Part shown: positions 36,358-47,509 of the stretch, one piece after another
Position numbering within the stretch: position 1 is the stretch's first letter
How the letters are laid out: every line of letters begins with the position of its first letter
DNA from: Pezizomycotina sp. ARF18
Lineage: Eukaryota > Ascomycota
DNA length: 64,000 nucleotides
Direction of reading: 5' to 3'
Assembly: GCA_002224055.1 (NCBI GenBank)
Contig: AZLU01000156.1
Span: 34,840 to 98,839 of the forward strand
Translations under genes and position numbers: made by a program
The notes under the pieces: generated by a model
What the model saw: only the letters and a program-made list of their open reading frames with translations
What the model was told of the DNA's origin: nothing
Databases searched by the model: none

Positions 36358-38293
36358 GAAGCTATGCAAAAATGATATTGGAGCAGAAATCGAGGCTGAG
36401 GGCCGTGTTAAGGTCGTCGTCTTGATATAACACAGATTATAGCAATCCTAATATGATGGGCAATGAACGGATGTCGTCGTAGAATACAGAGCCTGATAGC
36501 GGATGTAAATATTGTTTGGGGAAATCCCCAGATCTAGAATTAACTAGCCAGAGAGTGGAAGAAATGAATAAATAGTGAGTTGGAGAATCAGCTAGATTAG
36601 ATTAGATCATGACACGCAGTGTACGTGCTATGATGGTTATATTAGCTAGCATTTGCATCGATCGGCTAGATTCCCAATAGATCGTCGCCCTGCTTGCTCC
36701 TAGCGCCCGATTTCCTCTTTACCTCGTGTGTCTTTTGTAGTCTTTCTGTGCTTAAAACACAGCTGACTAATAAGTTGTTTCAAAGATAAAAATAATAAAG
36801 ATTTTTTTAGATAAAATAAAATGCTTTGGCAATTTTCTTGGCACTTTTCCCAACCGAGCGCGTTGAACTCTCTTTCTTCCTACCCTTCGGGGAAGAAATC
36901 GAGCATCGAGCATAACACCCATGTACTTCCTACTTGTATTATGATACAGCATTCTCCTAACTTTGCTTTATTTTTTTTCTTTCCAGCGCTGCTTCCCTGT
37001 GATATATACCTGCTGAGTGCTCTCGTTCCCCAGAAACGGTTACTACTATGATAGCTTTACCTAAACTACTATCAGCAGGTTAAGCTGTTTATTTTCGTGG
37101 GGGAGAATTAAATGCTACTACGGGTATAATGCTATACTATACAGTCAATGGCTTCAGACCTTTTTTTTCCCTTAACAATTCGTGAAGGTGTTTTCGATAC
37201 TAACAGGTAGAATGCGTAAAAATAGTATAAGGTGCCGTCTGGACATTAAGCAAAGATACTATTTGTGCATTAAGATCCCGCGTGCCTAAAGGATGCGTTG
37301 AGGGAGCCAAAGACTCAGGTAACTTTCCTACCCGTTGCCCGATACCGACCTTTCAAATTCAAGAAAACCGTTTCCCTTCCCAATGTTATACAGCAGACAC
37401 CAAGGTAGAGTACTGCTTGATCAATTAAGATATCAAACCTCACGGCATCTTCGAACTCCGAAAAGCCCCCTCCCCCCCCTTTCTTTTTTTTTCTTTCTTA
37501 CCCGTATAGTACTTGAAATTAATGAACCTTCACCTCAGCTCTATACCAAAAACACTAGAGAATTTTGCAATAAGTATATCTATCATTAGTCTTTCTATCT
37601 ATTTTTCTTTCCTAGGATCTTTCCCCTTTAACCCCACCCCTTTCTTAGCTACTAAGATTTTTAGCATCTTATATAACATGGGATTTAGAAAGGATAAGTT
37701 ATATAAAACAGTAAAAAAGGGGGAAAAAAAAGCTAATATCTATATACAGACATTAAACATTTTATCTATAATCATCTATAGCGAGTAAAATTAAAAAATG
37801 TAAAACAGAAAAGGTAAACATTAAACAAAAAATCTTAATATTTTTATCGCCTACCAATATTTTTTTATTAAATAAAATTTTTTTCTCCATTGTGTTGTTA
37901 TTTGGGGGGAGGGGAGGGTAAAAGAGGTGAAAAATTGAGAGAATAAGTAAGTTTATGCGAAAAAATATTATAAAACGGCAGGGAAAAAGTAACTTGACGA
38001 AAAATTGCTAGCAAACGCCTTTCAATTCCTAAATGTCAAAACATAAACCCTTATTTATGAACATCGACGCCTGCCTTCTATATCCCCCGAGTAGTGAGTA
38101 GCAAGGAATTATGTAAAGATAAAGAAAAGGGAAAGAAAAAAGCGGGGGTAACGGGAAAGAACAAAACAAAGCAAATGTATATGTATATAATGCGAAATAA
38201 AATCATAATGTATGTAGCCGACAAGACTAATACATATATGTATAGTTCAACGCCGCTCACGAAGGACTTAGCGTAAACTTCTCGCATTCTTTT
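36358..38293. other. Gene-poor AT-rich stretch with dispersed repeat
   Basis: Holds the first copy of the dispersed repeat (36681-36719 and 36831-36897). From 37400 the sequence is very AT-rich with T and A runs. No gene recognised. Confidence 0.5.
36681..36897. repeat. Dispersed repeat, copy 1 (modules A and B)
   Basis: Module A (36681-36719) starts ATCGTCGCCCTGC and ends GATTTCCTCTT. Module B (36831-36897) runs from AATTTTCTTGGCAC through GTTGAACTCTCTTTCTTCC to CCTTCGGGGAAG. Both recur at 39897-40130 in a different order with a few mismatches. On the minus strand module B can be read as VGRKRVQRARLGKVPRK, and the copies at 40 kb give the similar VGRKRVQLARIGKMPR. This suggests a decayed coding or element-derived sequence. 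Confidence 0.75.
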
Positions 38294-39253
38294 TCAACGC
38301 AGGCCCGTCAGCTGGTCGGCGGTAACAAAACCCAGCTTCAGTAACTTGCGCTTTAGCGTAGCCAGATCCCGTTCCTCCTTCCGCTTCATCAAGGACGTAC
38401 CCCATGCATCTGCCGCGGCTCGATAAGGGGCCCCGGCACGGCGGTCGTATTTTTTAGCGATCTCGTCGGCCAATTGCTGAAGACTGCAGTCCGCCCTAGC
38501 CATGAGGTTATCCGGGATATGGTCGAAGCATAGAACACGCAGGAGGAACTGCACGTTGCGCATCAACACCTCCGGAGGAACGGGTGACCTATAGCCATAT
38601 CGATCGCGCGCTAACTTAACAGCCATTATCGCGTTGATGGCGGTATTCAATGTCAGGCGATGGATCTCAGCGCTGAGATCCTGGCGGGTGTCAGCAACAA
38701 CATCCTGACTGATCCTGGGATCGAGCTCGTTAGCACAAGAGGATGCGGACGAGGCGGCAGACGACTTTGGGGGTGGCAGATGCGCCATGACATCTTCTAA
38801 TTCCATGTACGGACGTATGTACTGCGCAACTAGCTCTGGGGAGCCAGGACCGCTGTTGATGACAGGGAAGCAGAGATAAGGGCTTGAGAGAACTCAGGCC
38901 TAGTGCAAAACGGCATGTTCACAGAGAGCATGGCTCGGGGCTTTCCGAGGACGTTACAAAGCTAGATGTGACGTAGAAACAGCAGAGGGATTAGCTCCAA
39001 AGTTTTAAACAGAAGAGGAGGACAGGTACTTTGACCGGGATGGAGGGGATTTGATTCGTACCACAGCGCCTATTTCTCGGATGCGCGGTATGGACGCTAG
39101 GACGAGCATCTTGCCATATTGCCCTGACGCCATCTCATATCGCGACTTGAACTCGGCCTCGGTTTCGTAGCCCATTGCCAGGCCCTCGAGCAGATGAGGG
39201 ACTGAAGTTGCTTCGAGGAGTCGGATCTTCTGTAGTATCTGTTCGGCGGGCAC
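38294..39253 (-). CDS. Unrecognised protein, probably lineage-specific, frameshifted
   Basis: The longest frame is 38806-38294, preceded in the same frame by GSPELVAQYIRPYMELEDVM (to about 38860). It reads on through an Ala/Ser-rich linker, TLNTAINAIMAVKLARDRYG, VQFLLRVLCFDHIPDNL and QQLADEIAKKYDRRAG, to a Lys/Leu-rich end and a stop. A second coding-looking block upstream (39253-39005) reads QILQKIRLLEATSVPHLLEG and EFKSRYEMASGQYGKM. Its first codon is GTG, so the true start is further up. Hydrophobic frames at 39430-39300 may belong to the 5' part. The proteins are mainly helical with no motif that I know, and the region 39004-38860 is not resolved. Composition is more GC-rich than the surroundings, which supports coding. 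Confidence 0.5.
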
Positions 39254-39795
39254 GTTTTCGGGATGCGCGGAGGAGGAGGAGGTGCATGTTCAAGGGAAGG
39301 ATGATAGAGAAGGAGCGGGAGGTGACGAATGTGTCCATGCTTCGGTGCACCGAAGAGGAAGGCGGAAAGGATGGAGAGCAATGAGCGTGGCTGGACCTTC
39401 GTCGCCAATGTTGCGATTTTGCGTATGGCCATGATGGAGTCCAGCGTCGAAGATTTAAGATCGAGGACGATGAAAACGATAGTGACGGGGCCTGGTGATA
39501 ATTACGGTCAGAGGATGCCGAATTGTCCTATTTTTTGATGGTTCCGTGGACGATGACGATGACGTTCCCGTTCTGACGAGTCTCGAAACACGGATGGGCT
39601 AAACAAAAGAACTAGGGAAAACGAGTGGTGGTCGTTTGTTCTCTTAGATTAAGATCGAGAAACAGTATCAACAGAAACGGACACTGGAAACGAGATCGCC
39701 ATTATGATGGTAAGGGTGACGGGAGCGAAGAAGAGCGTAGAAAGAAGAATTAAACAAAGTCCTAAGTAAAAAAGATGTGAAGAATTGAGGTGAAG

Positions 39796-39816
39796 TATAA
39801 GTAGGTAGGTAGGTAG
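39796..39816. repeat. (GTAG)n microsatellite
   Basis: About four and a half GTAG units in non-coding sequence upstream of the unrecognised gene. Confidence 0.75.
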
Positions 39817-39896
39817 CATAGTGGACGTTAATGGGTTTTTTCTTTCTTAGGGAATTTTTCGTCACTACAGCGTTACCTCCAAGTGCTCAATTCTTT

Positions 39897-40130
39897 AATT
39901 TTCTTGGCACCTTTGATTGAAATCAGATAAGATGCTAAACCGAGCGAACTGAACTCTCTTTCTTCCCACAGAATCCTACCCTTCGGAGGAAGATAGATCG
40001 TCGCCCTGCGGGCTCCTAGCGCTCGATTTCCTCTTGATTTAGATGAAGGTAAGATGGAAATATTTCTTGGCATTTTTCCAATCCGAGCGAGTTGAACCCT
40101 CTTTCTTCCAACCATTCGTGGAAGAAATTG
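39897..40130. repeat. Dispersed repeat, copy 2 (modules B, A, B)
   Basis: Module B occurs at 39897-39992 (with an insert of about 25 bases), module A at 39997-40035 and a second B at 40061-40130. Copy 1 at 36.7 kb has the order A, B. The repeat of B on both sides of A indicates a local duplication or a unit of type (B-A)n, of which copy 1 retains A-B. Confidence 0.75.
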
Positions 40131-40483
40131 GAATACATCATCCTTTCAACACTTGAGATTTGGACCAACAAACATGGAAGTGGATGAGAAATTTGGAGAG
40201 AAGAAAATTAGATCACAGATCATCGATCAGTGCTTCTCATTTGTTCAAGGAGAAATTTATTCCTTTTCATTCGTCATTGCTCGCTTTTGGTTTTGATTTG
40301 TTTTAGGACGTTCTATTGAACTTTGAGTTTAAGAAGTTTAAGACCTTATCGAGATCGAGATGCATTAGTACGCTCGGACATACAACAAAAACTGTTCAGT
40401 TTAGTAGCAAGAACTATGGAAAAGTACATCATACATAAATCATCCACGTATTACTCTTTTCAGTAGCCGTTATGTTTTTATGG

Positions 40484-41025
40484 TTAAGGAATATGGCCAT
40501 ATCCACTATTCGCTGCTTTTCTTTTTTCTAGCCAAATTTCATGGCTGATCCTACTCTTAAGCACGAGGTTGAGCAGAGTTTTCAAATTCCTAGAAAGTTT
40601 TGCACAGGTAACTTCCGCTGGTAGCGAGTACCACTTGTCCTGTTCCTCCATACACGAGTTACGTCCATCGCGAGCGTACATGAAGAAGCCCTCTCTCTCG
40701 CTCGAATCGTAAATATATACAATCCGCGCCATCAACGCAGCGGTAGTAGCAACGCATATGAACCCGTTCAAAATGCGCCTAGGCGTCGAATGCGAGTAAA
40801 GGACGAGGAACCACCCAAGAGGACATGCCAGTACCAGACCACGACCGTGATCTCGCCACAGGTTCTCTTCGTCACAGTTTAGGAGGAAGATGTAGCACGC
40901 GGCGATGTAGCAGGTAGCGGCGTACTTGAATTCCACATCCTTCGTGAACGTGGCTTCGAAGTCATCGTCGACCGTGAAATATTTGAGCAGCCCCTTATCT
41001 TTGGTTTTGCTTTGGAGGCCTCCAT
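40484..41025 (-). CDS. Unrecognised small membrane protein
   Basis: An open frame on the minus strand reads LLKYFTVDDDFEATFTKDVE, then two or three hydrophobic segments (CYIAACYIFLL, GLVLACPLGWFLVLY, GFICVATTAALMARIVYIY), then a polar tail with LSRNLKTLLNLVLKSRISHE and a stop at 40484. The frame remains open to about 41134 through a poly-A-encoded Lys run, but it has no ATG there. An ATG at 41025 (MEASKAKP) in the neighbouring frame, joined by one missing base near 41005, is a more natural start. That would give about 180 residues. No family recognised. Flanks are AT-rich repeats. Confidence 0.42.
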
Positions 41026-41845
41026 GGGGATATCGAAATCGTGACTTGAAACTTGGACCGAAGCGTCTTTCGTGGGCACGATGTTTTTTTTTTTTTTTTC
41101 CCCTTATGATAGCGAGTAATAATGTACGGGGCAAGTTTGTTTGAGAATATTGGTAGTACCCCTAACCTTTGACACCACCAGAGGGTATTGGGCTACTTAT
41201 AAGGAAGAAATTTTCAGTAGTTTGGACAGGTAGTAACTTTCCCATATAGAGTTGCTTATCTGTTAAATAAAGTAACTTAAACGGAATTTAGGGTTCCCCG
41301 ACAAGAAGTCCGCTGAGGTAACAGCTATAGCCTTGTCGGACAGCGAACTAGAAGCATGAACCTATGGCTTCTAAACCTCCTGTATGGATTCATTCATGTC
41401 TTCAAGTTCTTGAATTCTTCTCGAAGATTTATTCTATGTATATATATATATATATATATTTGTTTGCCCTTGCTGCACCTCGAAGTCGCTCCCTTTAGTT
41501 CTTCTGGATCTGCTTAAGTATAGGAGGAAGCTTTCCCGTGGTCAAGATTCAATTTAGGCCCCCACATAGTGTGCTTCTATAGACTAATCAAGGTCATACG
41601 TGTAACCCCCTAAACTAGCTAGAGGTCGCAAGAAGCCGGTCCCACGAATTTTGATATGCGTGATATTTGGCTGTGATTGCACGCTCTTATCTTGACTGCT
41701 GAGAAATGTCTTTTTTTTTCGTGGTATATCGACATCAAGACGATGACGATTTTGCTCAAAGCCTTTCGCCATATGAGCGTCTAGATACTTCCTCTATTCT
41801 TAATATGCTAACTGCTCTTACAGGGCCCTTAAATAAGACGTCCAC

Positions 41846-41883
<38 letters not shown>

Positions 41884-41884
41884 A

Positions 41885-41955
41885 AACAGCTGAGAATCGA
41901 ACCCGAGCGGAGCAAAAGCATAAACCCACCTTCTACTAGGCGTTGTAGACCTAGA
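41885..41955 (-). other. tRNA-like pol III B-box fragment, degenerate
   Basis: On the minus strand GGGTTCGATTCTC matches the tRNA B-box/T-loop and is followed about 15 bases later by a long T run (the complement of the 32-A tract), as in a pol III unit. The expected T-stem has a mismatch, and I find no pairing acceptor stem. This is not a functional tRNA, perhaps a relic or a SINE fragment. Confidence 0.25.
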
Positions 41956-44283
41956 TAGAAAGCAAGCCAATCAAACCCCTCGGGCAGGATTTACATTGTA
42001 GTCAACTGGAGTGTCGTTCTGTAGCTTAGATGAAAGGCAGATTGTTAGAATCCTAGTTTCACTAAGCTACGGTCCGTTGATTAGGATCCCACTGATAGAT
42101 TTTGTTATTTAAGGTTGCTGGCTCTCATGGAGGCCACTTAGAGGAAATAAATAATTAGGGCTAAGAGCTATTTATTTTTTTAACTGGAGATTATTTCTTT
42201 CCAAACAAACTGGCTACCGCTGGTTATCTCTAGAGTCAATTTAAGTACTTAAATTTATCAAACTATGATTTGGAGCGATATGAATCGAACACAGATGTAA
42301 GGATTTCATGGTGCGGAGCCATCAACCACAACCACGTTCAAGTAACCTATATGAGCCCTGACGGATATCTCGAGGATAGTAACGCGCATGAAAAATTATA
42401 CAAAGCTGAGCTTATGTCACGGAATCAGTTATTAGGGAGACGCTATCTCCAAGCGTACATATTATTATTGTACGATAGGAGCAGAAATGATACATCAATC
42501 AACGGCGGAGGAACAGTGTGATGATTTCCACTTGGTCTACTAAGACTTCCCAGAAGCGCATATGATATTGTGAAATCGCGCCTTAAGAAACGAAAAACCT
42601 AGTAAATATCACACGGGAAGTTGTCATATCGCGTTACAAGTGATTTATTTGCTTTTCAATCTTCGTCGACACCATATCCTCAATATCGACCAACCTAGTG
42701 AAAGGATTTCACTGACGGAGACGCGCAAGGGACGTGATGGACTGATCGAGTCAACCCCAATCTGTAAATTACACTTCATAAATTCATCTTTTTTTTTTTT
42801 CCAAAAGCACATGATACCAGCGACGTACGAGAAGAAGTACTCCGTGCCGTATGAATCGACGAAGAGGAGTTTGCATTGATTTATGCGCCTTGGTGATAGC
42901 ATGCCATAGGATCATTTGCTGTACTAGCTATTCTTCTAAACGATCAGTCACGTACTCCTTAAAACCCTCGAAATGTATATTCTCACGGGGAAAATCCTGC
43001 ATCATATAGAAGACGCGCTCCGCTTCTTGTGATTTGGAGTAACTGAGAGATGGTTTGAGTTCGCAAAAGGATATCCATCATGGTACTAAAAAATGGATAA
43101 ACATCCAGAATCGCCCTCAAGGAACCTTCTCTGATGATATTTTTTCAGACCATGCTCAAATACTCCCTAGATAGTTCAGACTATTTCTATAGACGAGAAT
43201 TGTAACCTTTCGAATTCAGGATGGCCTGAGGATATGATAACTGGATTAGGGATGCCACAAGACCGCCAGAATCATCATATGTCGCCTCTGGGATATTCTC
43301 TCAAGTACTAGCTTCATGAAGTCCAAAATATTTTTTGATGTACCTTGAAAGAAGCCGTAAACATGTAGCAAGTTTTTTTTTTGATTACATAATTCTTAAA
43401 GCTACTGTAAGGTCTTCAAATCGGTTGAAAATTTCACTCTAGGATACTACTACCATAGGGCTGATGGCACTCTGGATACTATCTAGTTCAAAGATCCGAC
43501 GGCGTTCGAAGATAATTCATTAGTGAAGCATCGATGGCTCATTTGGAAGTCATACCTTCGGTCCGAGATAAGCAGGATGATAGCGGGTCATATGGACCCA
43601 TATAACTATTTTTATTCTTTGGAGGAAAGGGAAGGAACATCGCGTCGTCTTATAAAAAAAATGGTAGAAGACTGTCTATGAGAACGCGGATCCCGTCGAA
43701 GAATTATACCTTCTGTTTTAGTAGCACATGCGCTTGATTCTGTGACTCGGATAACGTTTGTCTTAACCAAGTAGATAATCGACGTCCATGATAATGGTAG
43801 TACTGTACTAAATGTCTACAGGCCTACAAACTTACAACATACTACAGCTGATATAGATGGGGTGGCGCCAAAGGTTGCATGTCTAATATAAGCTTTATTA
43901 TAGCACTTATTTACGAGGTTATAACATATTTCACCACGGGGACTTAAGAACTGACTAGTAATTGTTCAACGGAAGGAATAAGAGCAACGAGGAACCATGC
44001 CGCCCTCGCAACCTAGTTTCAAGACAGTAAGCGTTGCCAACGTTTTGGTTTTTCAATTTATAATCGCCCAGCACTTAATCGAAACCGTTATAAAATTTTA
44101 GACGCACATACTTCGAGGAGCAATAGATATTTATTTTGTGCGGGGGATACATAATCAAACTACTATCGACGCTATTCATCGATGCCGCTCATAGGCAGTA
44201 TCCACCGCGGCACGCCCTTAGCTCCTTGTATATACTACGAAGAGATCTCACGAAGGCTCGCAGACGCATAGCCGAATATTGAA

Positions 44284-44346
44284 TCAACCTATTAAACTGT
44301 CAACCTATTAAAGTGCACAAAATCTTGCCCCGGCAATACCGGGGCA
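44284..44346. repeat. 16-bp tandem duplication followed by a perfect GC hairpin
   Basis: TCAACCTATTAAA occurs at 44284 and 44300 (period 16). Ten bases on, TGCCCCGG and CCGGGGCA (44326-44333 and 44339-44346) form a perfect 8-bp stem with a CAATA loop. It is strikingly GC-rich for this AT-rich block. Confidence 0.7.
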
Positions 44347-45099
44347 GCTTTTGGCATGAAGATTTCATAGGATCGTATTTCCGTCAATACACGACGAGCC
44401 TAATCCATAAACAGTCATGTTTGAAGTCCAATTCGTAGCCGGTGTCAGAGATTACCCCATTCCAATAATCGCTACGTCCTCTGGCATTCTCTTTTTCACG
44501 TTTTTGGCTTGTAAGCTTCTTACCTTTAACCCCAAACATTGGCATCTAAGGCCAAGAAGTTTTATACCTACATACTAATCGCCAAACATTCATTTACATG
44601 ATACTCGTTAAGTTTTATACTATCACCGGTGTCGTAGCGTTACGCGATTGCGCGTGAGAGAGGGTGCATACACGACAAAGTCTGATTGGAATATTCGATG
44701 AAGAAGAGAGCAGGATGAGTAGAGAGTATAGTGCAGGTTATGATTCTATTGGAAAGAGTACTACAGGATAAGGAAGTCCTAAGAGATAGAACTAAACGAG
44801 CGATGAAAACTCAAGAATAACTATGACTAGTCATAGTCAAGACTAGCAGAAGATAAATGAATTCCGATCTAAAGAAATGACAACTGTGAGCCTAATCTAC
44901 ATCAAGCAACTTTGTAAATACTAAAATGTAAATAAGATACGATACATCGGTATGGAAAGGGTAATGAATATAAAACAGTGGACATTGTTTTAACTTGAAT
45001 TTCATGCTGAACTTTCTATAGGCTCAAAATATAAGGCTTTATTTTAAATCACTTAGCAAGCCAATTTTTCTTGTCTTATTTCGAGCGATGAGCCCACGA

Positions 45100-45653
45100 T
45101 CAGAGCATCAAACACAAGAATCCTGCAAATAAAAAGGATCTAGTTAGTACCGCCTGGAAATCAAAGTTACTGCACCGTTCGCTTTAGTATCCGAAGTCTC
45201 TGAGGCAACCGCGCCAGCGAGGCTCGCCGGACTCTGAACAGTAGTATTGATCACCGTAACCGAAAGGTTGAAATTTCCGGAACTATTGCTACTGGTAGGC
45301 GTGGGTGAACCAGCGCATCCGGAGACGTAAACGTAGTATTACCGGCGGGTGGCTCAGGCGGTCCCATCAAGTTCGCCGGAAGAAATCGACGCCGGGGGAT
45401 GGAAGAGGGATGATGCCGGTGCACTTCTTGCCGGGCTCAGTTGTGTCCTCGCGACAGCAGCCCCAAGCGCGGTGTCGTCTTGTTGGCAGTTCCAACCGAT
45501 GGGGCAGGATCCTTCGCCCTTGCCGCAGCACACTTGGGTCACTGCCATACAGAAGTTGCCGCAGGGGACGGGTTGGATGACGGTGCAATTGAGAGTAGAA
45601 GCGAGGGAAAGGGAGAAGAGGGAGGAGACGAAGAAGAACGTAGTCGGGAGCAT
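45100..45653 (-). CDS. Secreted Cys-rich protein 1, frameshifted
   Basis: The ATG at 45653 starts a clear signal peptide (MLPTTFFFVSSLFSLSLAS). The mature part has cysteines spaced C-x7-C-x3-C-x6-CC-x6-C-x5-C-x8-CC-x10-C, including QVCCGKGEGSCPIGWNC. A Ser/Thr/Asn-rich stalk follows (SSNSSGNFNLSVTVINTTVQ, near 45240-45290). The end is unclear: a TACTAAC branch site and TTTGCAG acceptor near 45150-45125 suggest a last small exon with the stop at 45102-45100, after a short hydrophobic end. The frame is lost at about 45455 and again near 45360. The protein is probably attached to the wall or membrane surface. The cysteine spacing matches that of the neighbour at 46964-47509. No enzyme domain is seen, and its role (wall protein or effector) is open. 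Confidence 0.62.
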
Positions 45654-46963
45654 GGTGATTATCGTGCTGACCGGATGGATATGCGGAGTATTTGTGTAGA
45701 TTTGATTGAAGGTTCCGAATGGAGCTATGCTTATTAGATTAAAATTGATAGATCGATAGAGCAAGATTTAGATTCTGATGGACTAAGGAGATCTCCACTT
45801 GATAGAGGGGACCTTGCGATTTTATAAACGCATTTCCGCTATAGCACTTTGAGGTAGAAACTTAATGATGCTAATACTGAAAACTTCGTGATGATGAATA
45901 TATGCCATTCATGTACAGCTTTTCTCATGTTGGAGTTTGTACGTATCCTATCCGAGAATTTGCAAACCTCCGGGAACATCTAATCAACAAATGTATCCGG
46001 AGATCTAGATCTCGACAGCGAAGAAGGCCGCACGCTTGTGGCTCGGAACCGTTGTGTATCAACACAGACACGTGGTCCAGAAAATATCAAGCATGGGATC
46101 ACATAATGGCTTTAAACATGAAACAGTTACGAATTGTAGAAGATCCTACCAGCCTTTCCACTGAAGCATACTGAAGCACACAATTGTGGCTTATGGGAGA
46201 ATCTTAGGCCGATAACAATATGGGTTGAGAAGACATTGTTATAGCTATGAAAGTTGCGAACTATAGTGTTGGCAACGTCTGTCGAACCAGGTCTATATCA
46301 AAGCTCCTTCACAAACAGCGAGTCGATGGAAAGCTTCGACGCGTGGAAACAAAATTTCTGTTGGATGTTTTCATATCAAGCTTGCCGGCTTTTCTAGACC
46401 TTCAAGGCAGTCGTTTGTGGTTTGTGCCAGGATCGGTTATTTTGTAGCTTTGGTATAACTGGTAGACATGGGAAAATTTAGCGGGGCGATTCGCGGAGCG
46501 GGAAGATGTACCGAAGCCCCAAAGTAACAATGTTATCATATATCCCCGGGGCAGTGTGCCAGATCGTAATAGCCACCGTCTTGGGGCTTTTTTGAAAGAA
46601 AAAATAAGGCTGTACATCGTAATCATCGATGGAAGCACGCGGATAAAATCCAACTTTTTACTATGGTCCAGCCGAAGCGCTTGTAGTAACTAACTCCTTC
46701 AAAAAAGGATTCTAGTCACATAGTCAGCCGGTTTACACCATTCGTGTCTGTTTGCCTTTTTACGATCATCTATTATATATATATATTATATTATAAGAAA
46801 AATATAGCTAGCAAATATACAGTATATAAGAGCAAAACAAATCAACGGAAAAACAGGAACCATCTATGGACAGACGGGGTTAAATTACTATACATTCTTG
46901 AAGGAAAAGAAAAGAAAAACGAGGAACAAGGGTAAGCCCTCAGAGGATAACTCCATGGTCTAC
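45654..46963. other. Spacer between the two Cys-rich genes, no gene seen
   Basis: AT-rich with open frames of up to about 90 codons on both strands, none with a recognisable domain or signal peptide. It includes the promoter side of the 45.6-kb gene and the 3' flank of the 47-kb gene. Confidence 0.5.
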
Positions 46964-47509
46964 CTACGTAGCTAGAAAACTAGCAATCAGGCTGGCAAAC
47001 GTTATCCAACAGCTATTCTTACGTTTAATCTTTTTGCATCGCTCTTGGCAGCAGCCGTTCCCGTAGCCGAAGCAATCGGAGGCAAAGTCAACATCGCAGT
47101 AACCCACTGGCGTACGAACTCGTTGCGGTTGAAGTCGGCGTGATTGCAGTAGTGGTTTATTTTTCGGCGGAGGCGGTCCGATTTGAGTAAAGTTTACGGT
47201 GAGGTTAAAGCGGTTAAAGCCGCTCCAATAATTCTGGTTGGCACAGTCTTTCCCTGGAGGACAGCAGATGTAGGTCTTTTGGAAATTCAGTTGGCATTTG
47301 TAGTTGGGTTTACAGTACCAGCCGTTGGGACAGCATACGAAGCCGTGAGGGATGCAGCCGTCCTGGCAAGTATCTGAGTCCTCTAGCTCGCATTGGAAAC
47401 CGTCGTCGGATATTGTAGTGTTTAAAGCACGAGGTCTAAGGGCCGGTTCTGCGGCGGCGAAAAGGCAGAATAGCAGGGAGGGAAGGAAGAAGAGAATTAT
47501 GGAGCGCAT
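46964..47509 (-). CDS. Secreted Cys-rich protein 2, probably GPI-anchored, paralogue of protein 1
   Basis: The ATG at 47509 begins a signal peptide (MRSIILFFLPSLLFCLFAAA). The mature domain has C-x7-C-x3-C-x6-CC-x5-C-x5-C-x9-CC-x5-C (for example GFVCCPNGWYC and YICCPPGKDC), nearly the same spacing as the gene 1.3 kb downstream on the same strand. An apparently open frame runs 181 codons, but its second half (a basic run with KKIKRKNSC) looks out of frame. A neighbouring frame gives a Thr/Ser-rich stalk (TTTAITPTSTATSSYASG) and another gives ATGTAAAKSDAKR before the shared hydrophobic end ITFASLIASFLAT, a GPI-anchor-type tail. I therefore suspect at least two single-base losses between about 47165 and 47010. 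Role unknown: a cell-surface protein or an effector candidate. Confidence 0.66.
   Translation of the reverse strand: MRSIILFFLPSLLFCLFAAAEPALRPRALNTTISDDGFQCELEDSDTCQDGCIPHGFVCCPNGWYCKPNYKCQLNFQKTYICCPPGKDCANQNYWSGFNRFNLTVNFTQIGPPPPKNKPLLQSRRLQPQRVRTPVGYCDVDFASDCFGYGNGCCQERCKKIKRKNSCWITFASLIASFLAT

Larger units (their letters stand above)
41026..45099. other. AT-rich gene-poor block
   Basis: No gene recognised. Contains a (TA)n run near 41439-41460, a 32-base A run at 41850-41881, tRNA-B-box-like sequences near 41893 and 42283, a short inverted repeat AGTACTGTACT at 43799-43809, and a tandem repeat with hairpin at 44284-44346. Open frames (up to about 85 codons) have no features of known proteins. 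Confidence 0.5.
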
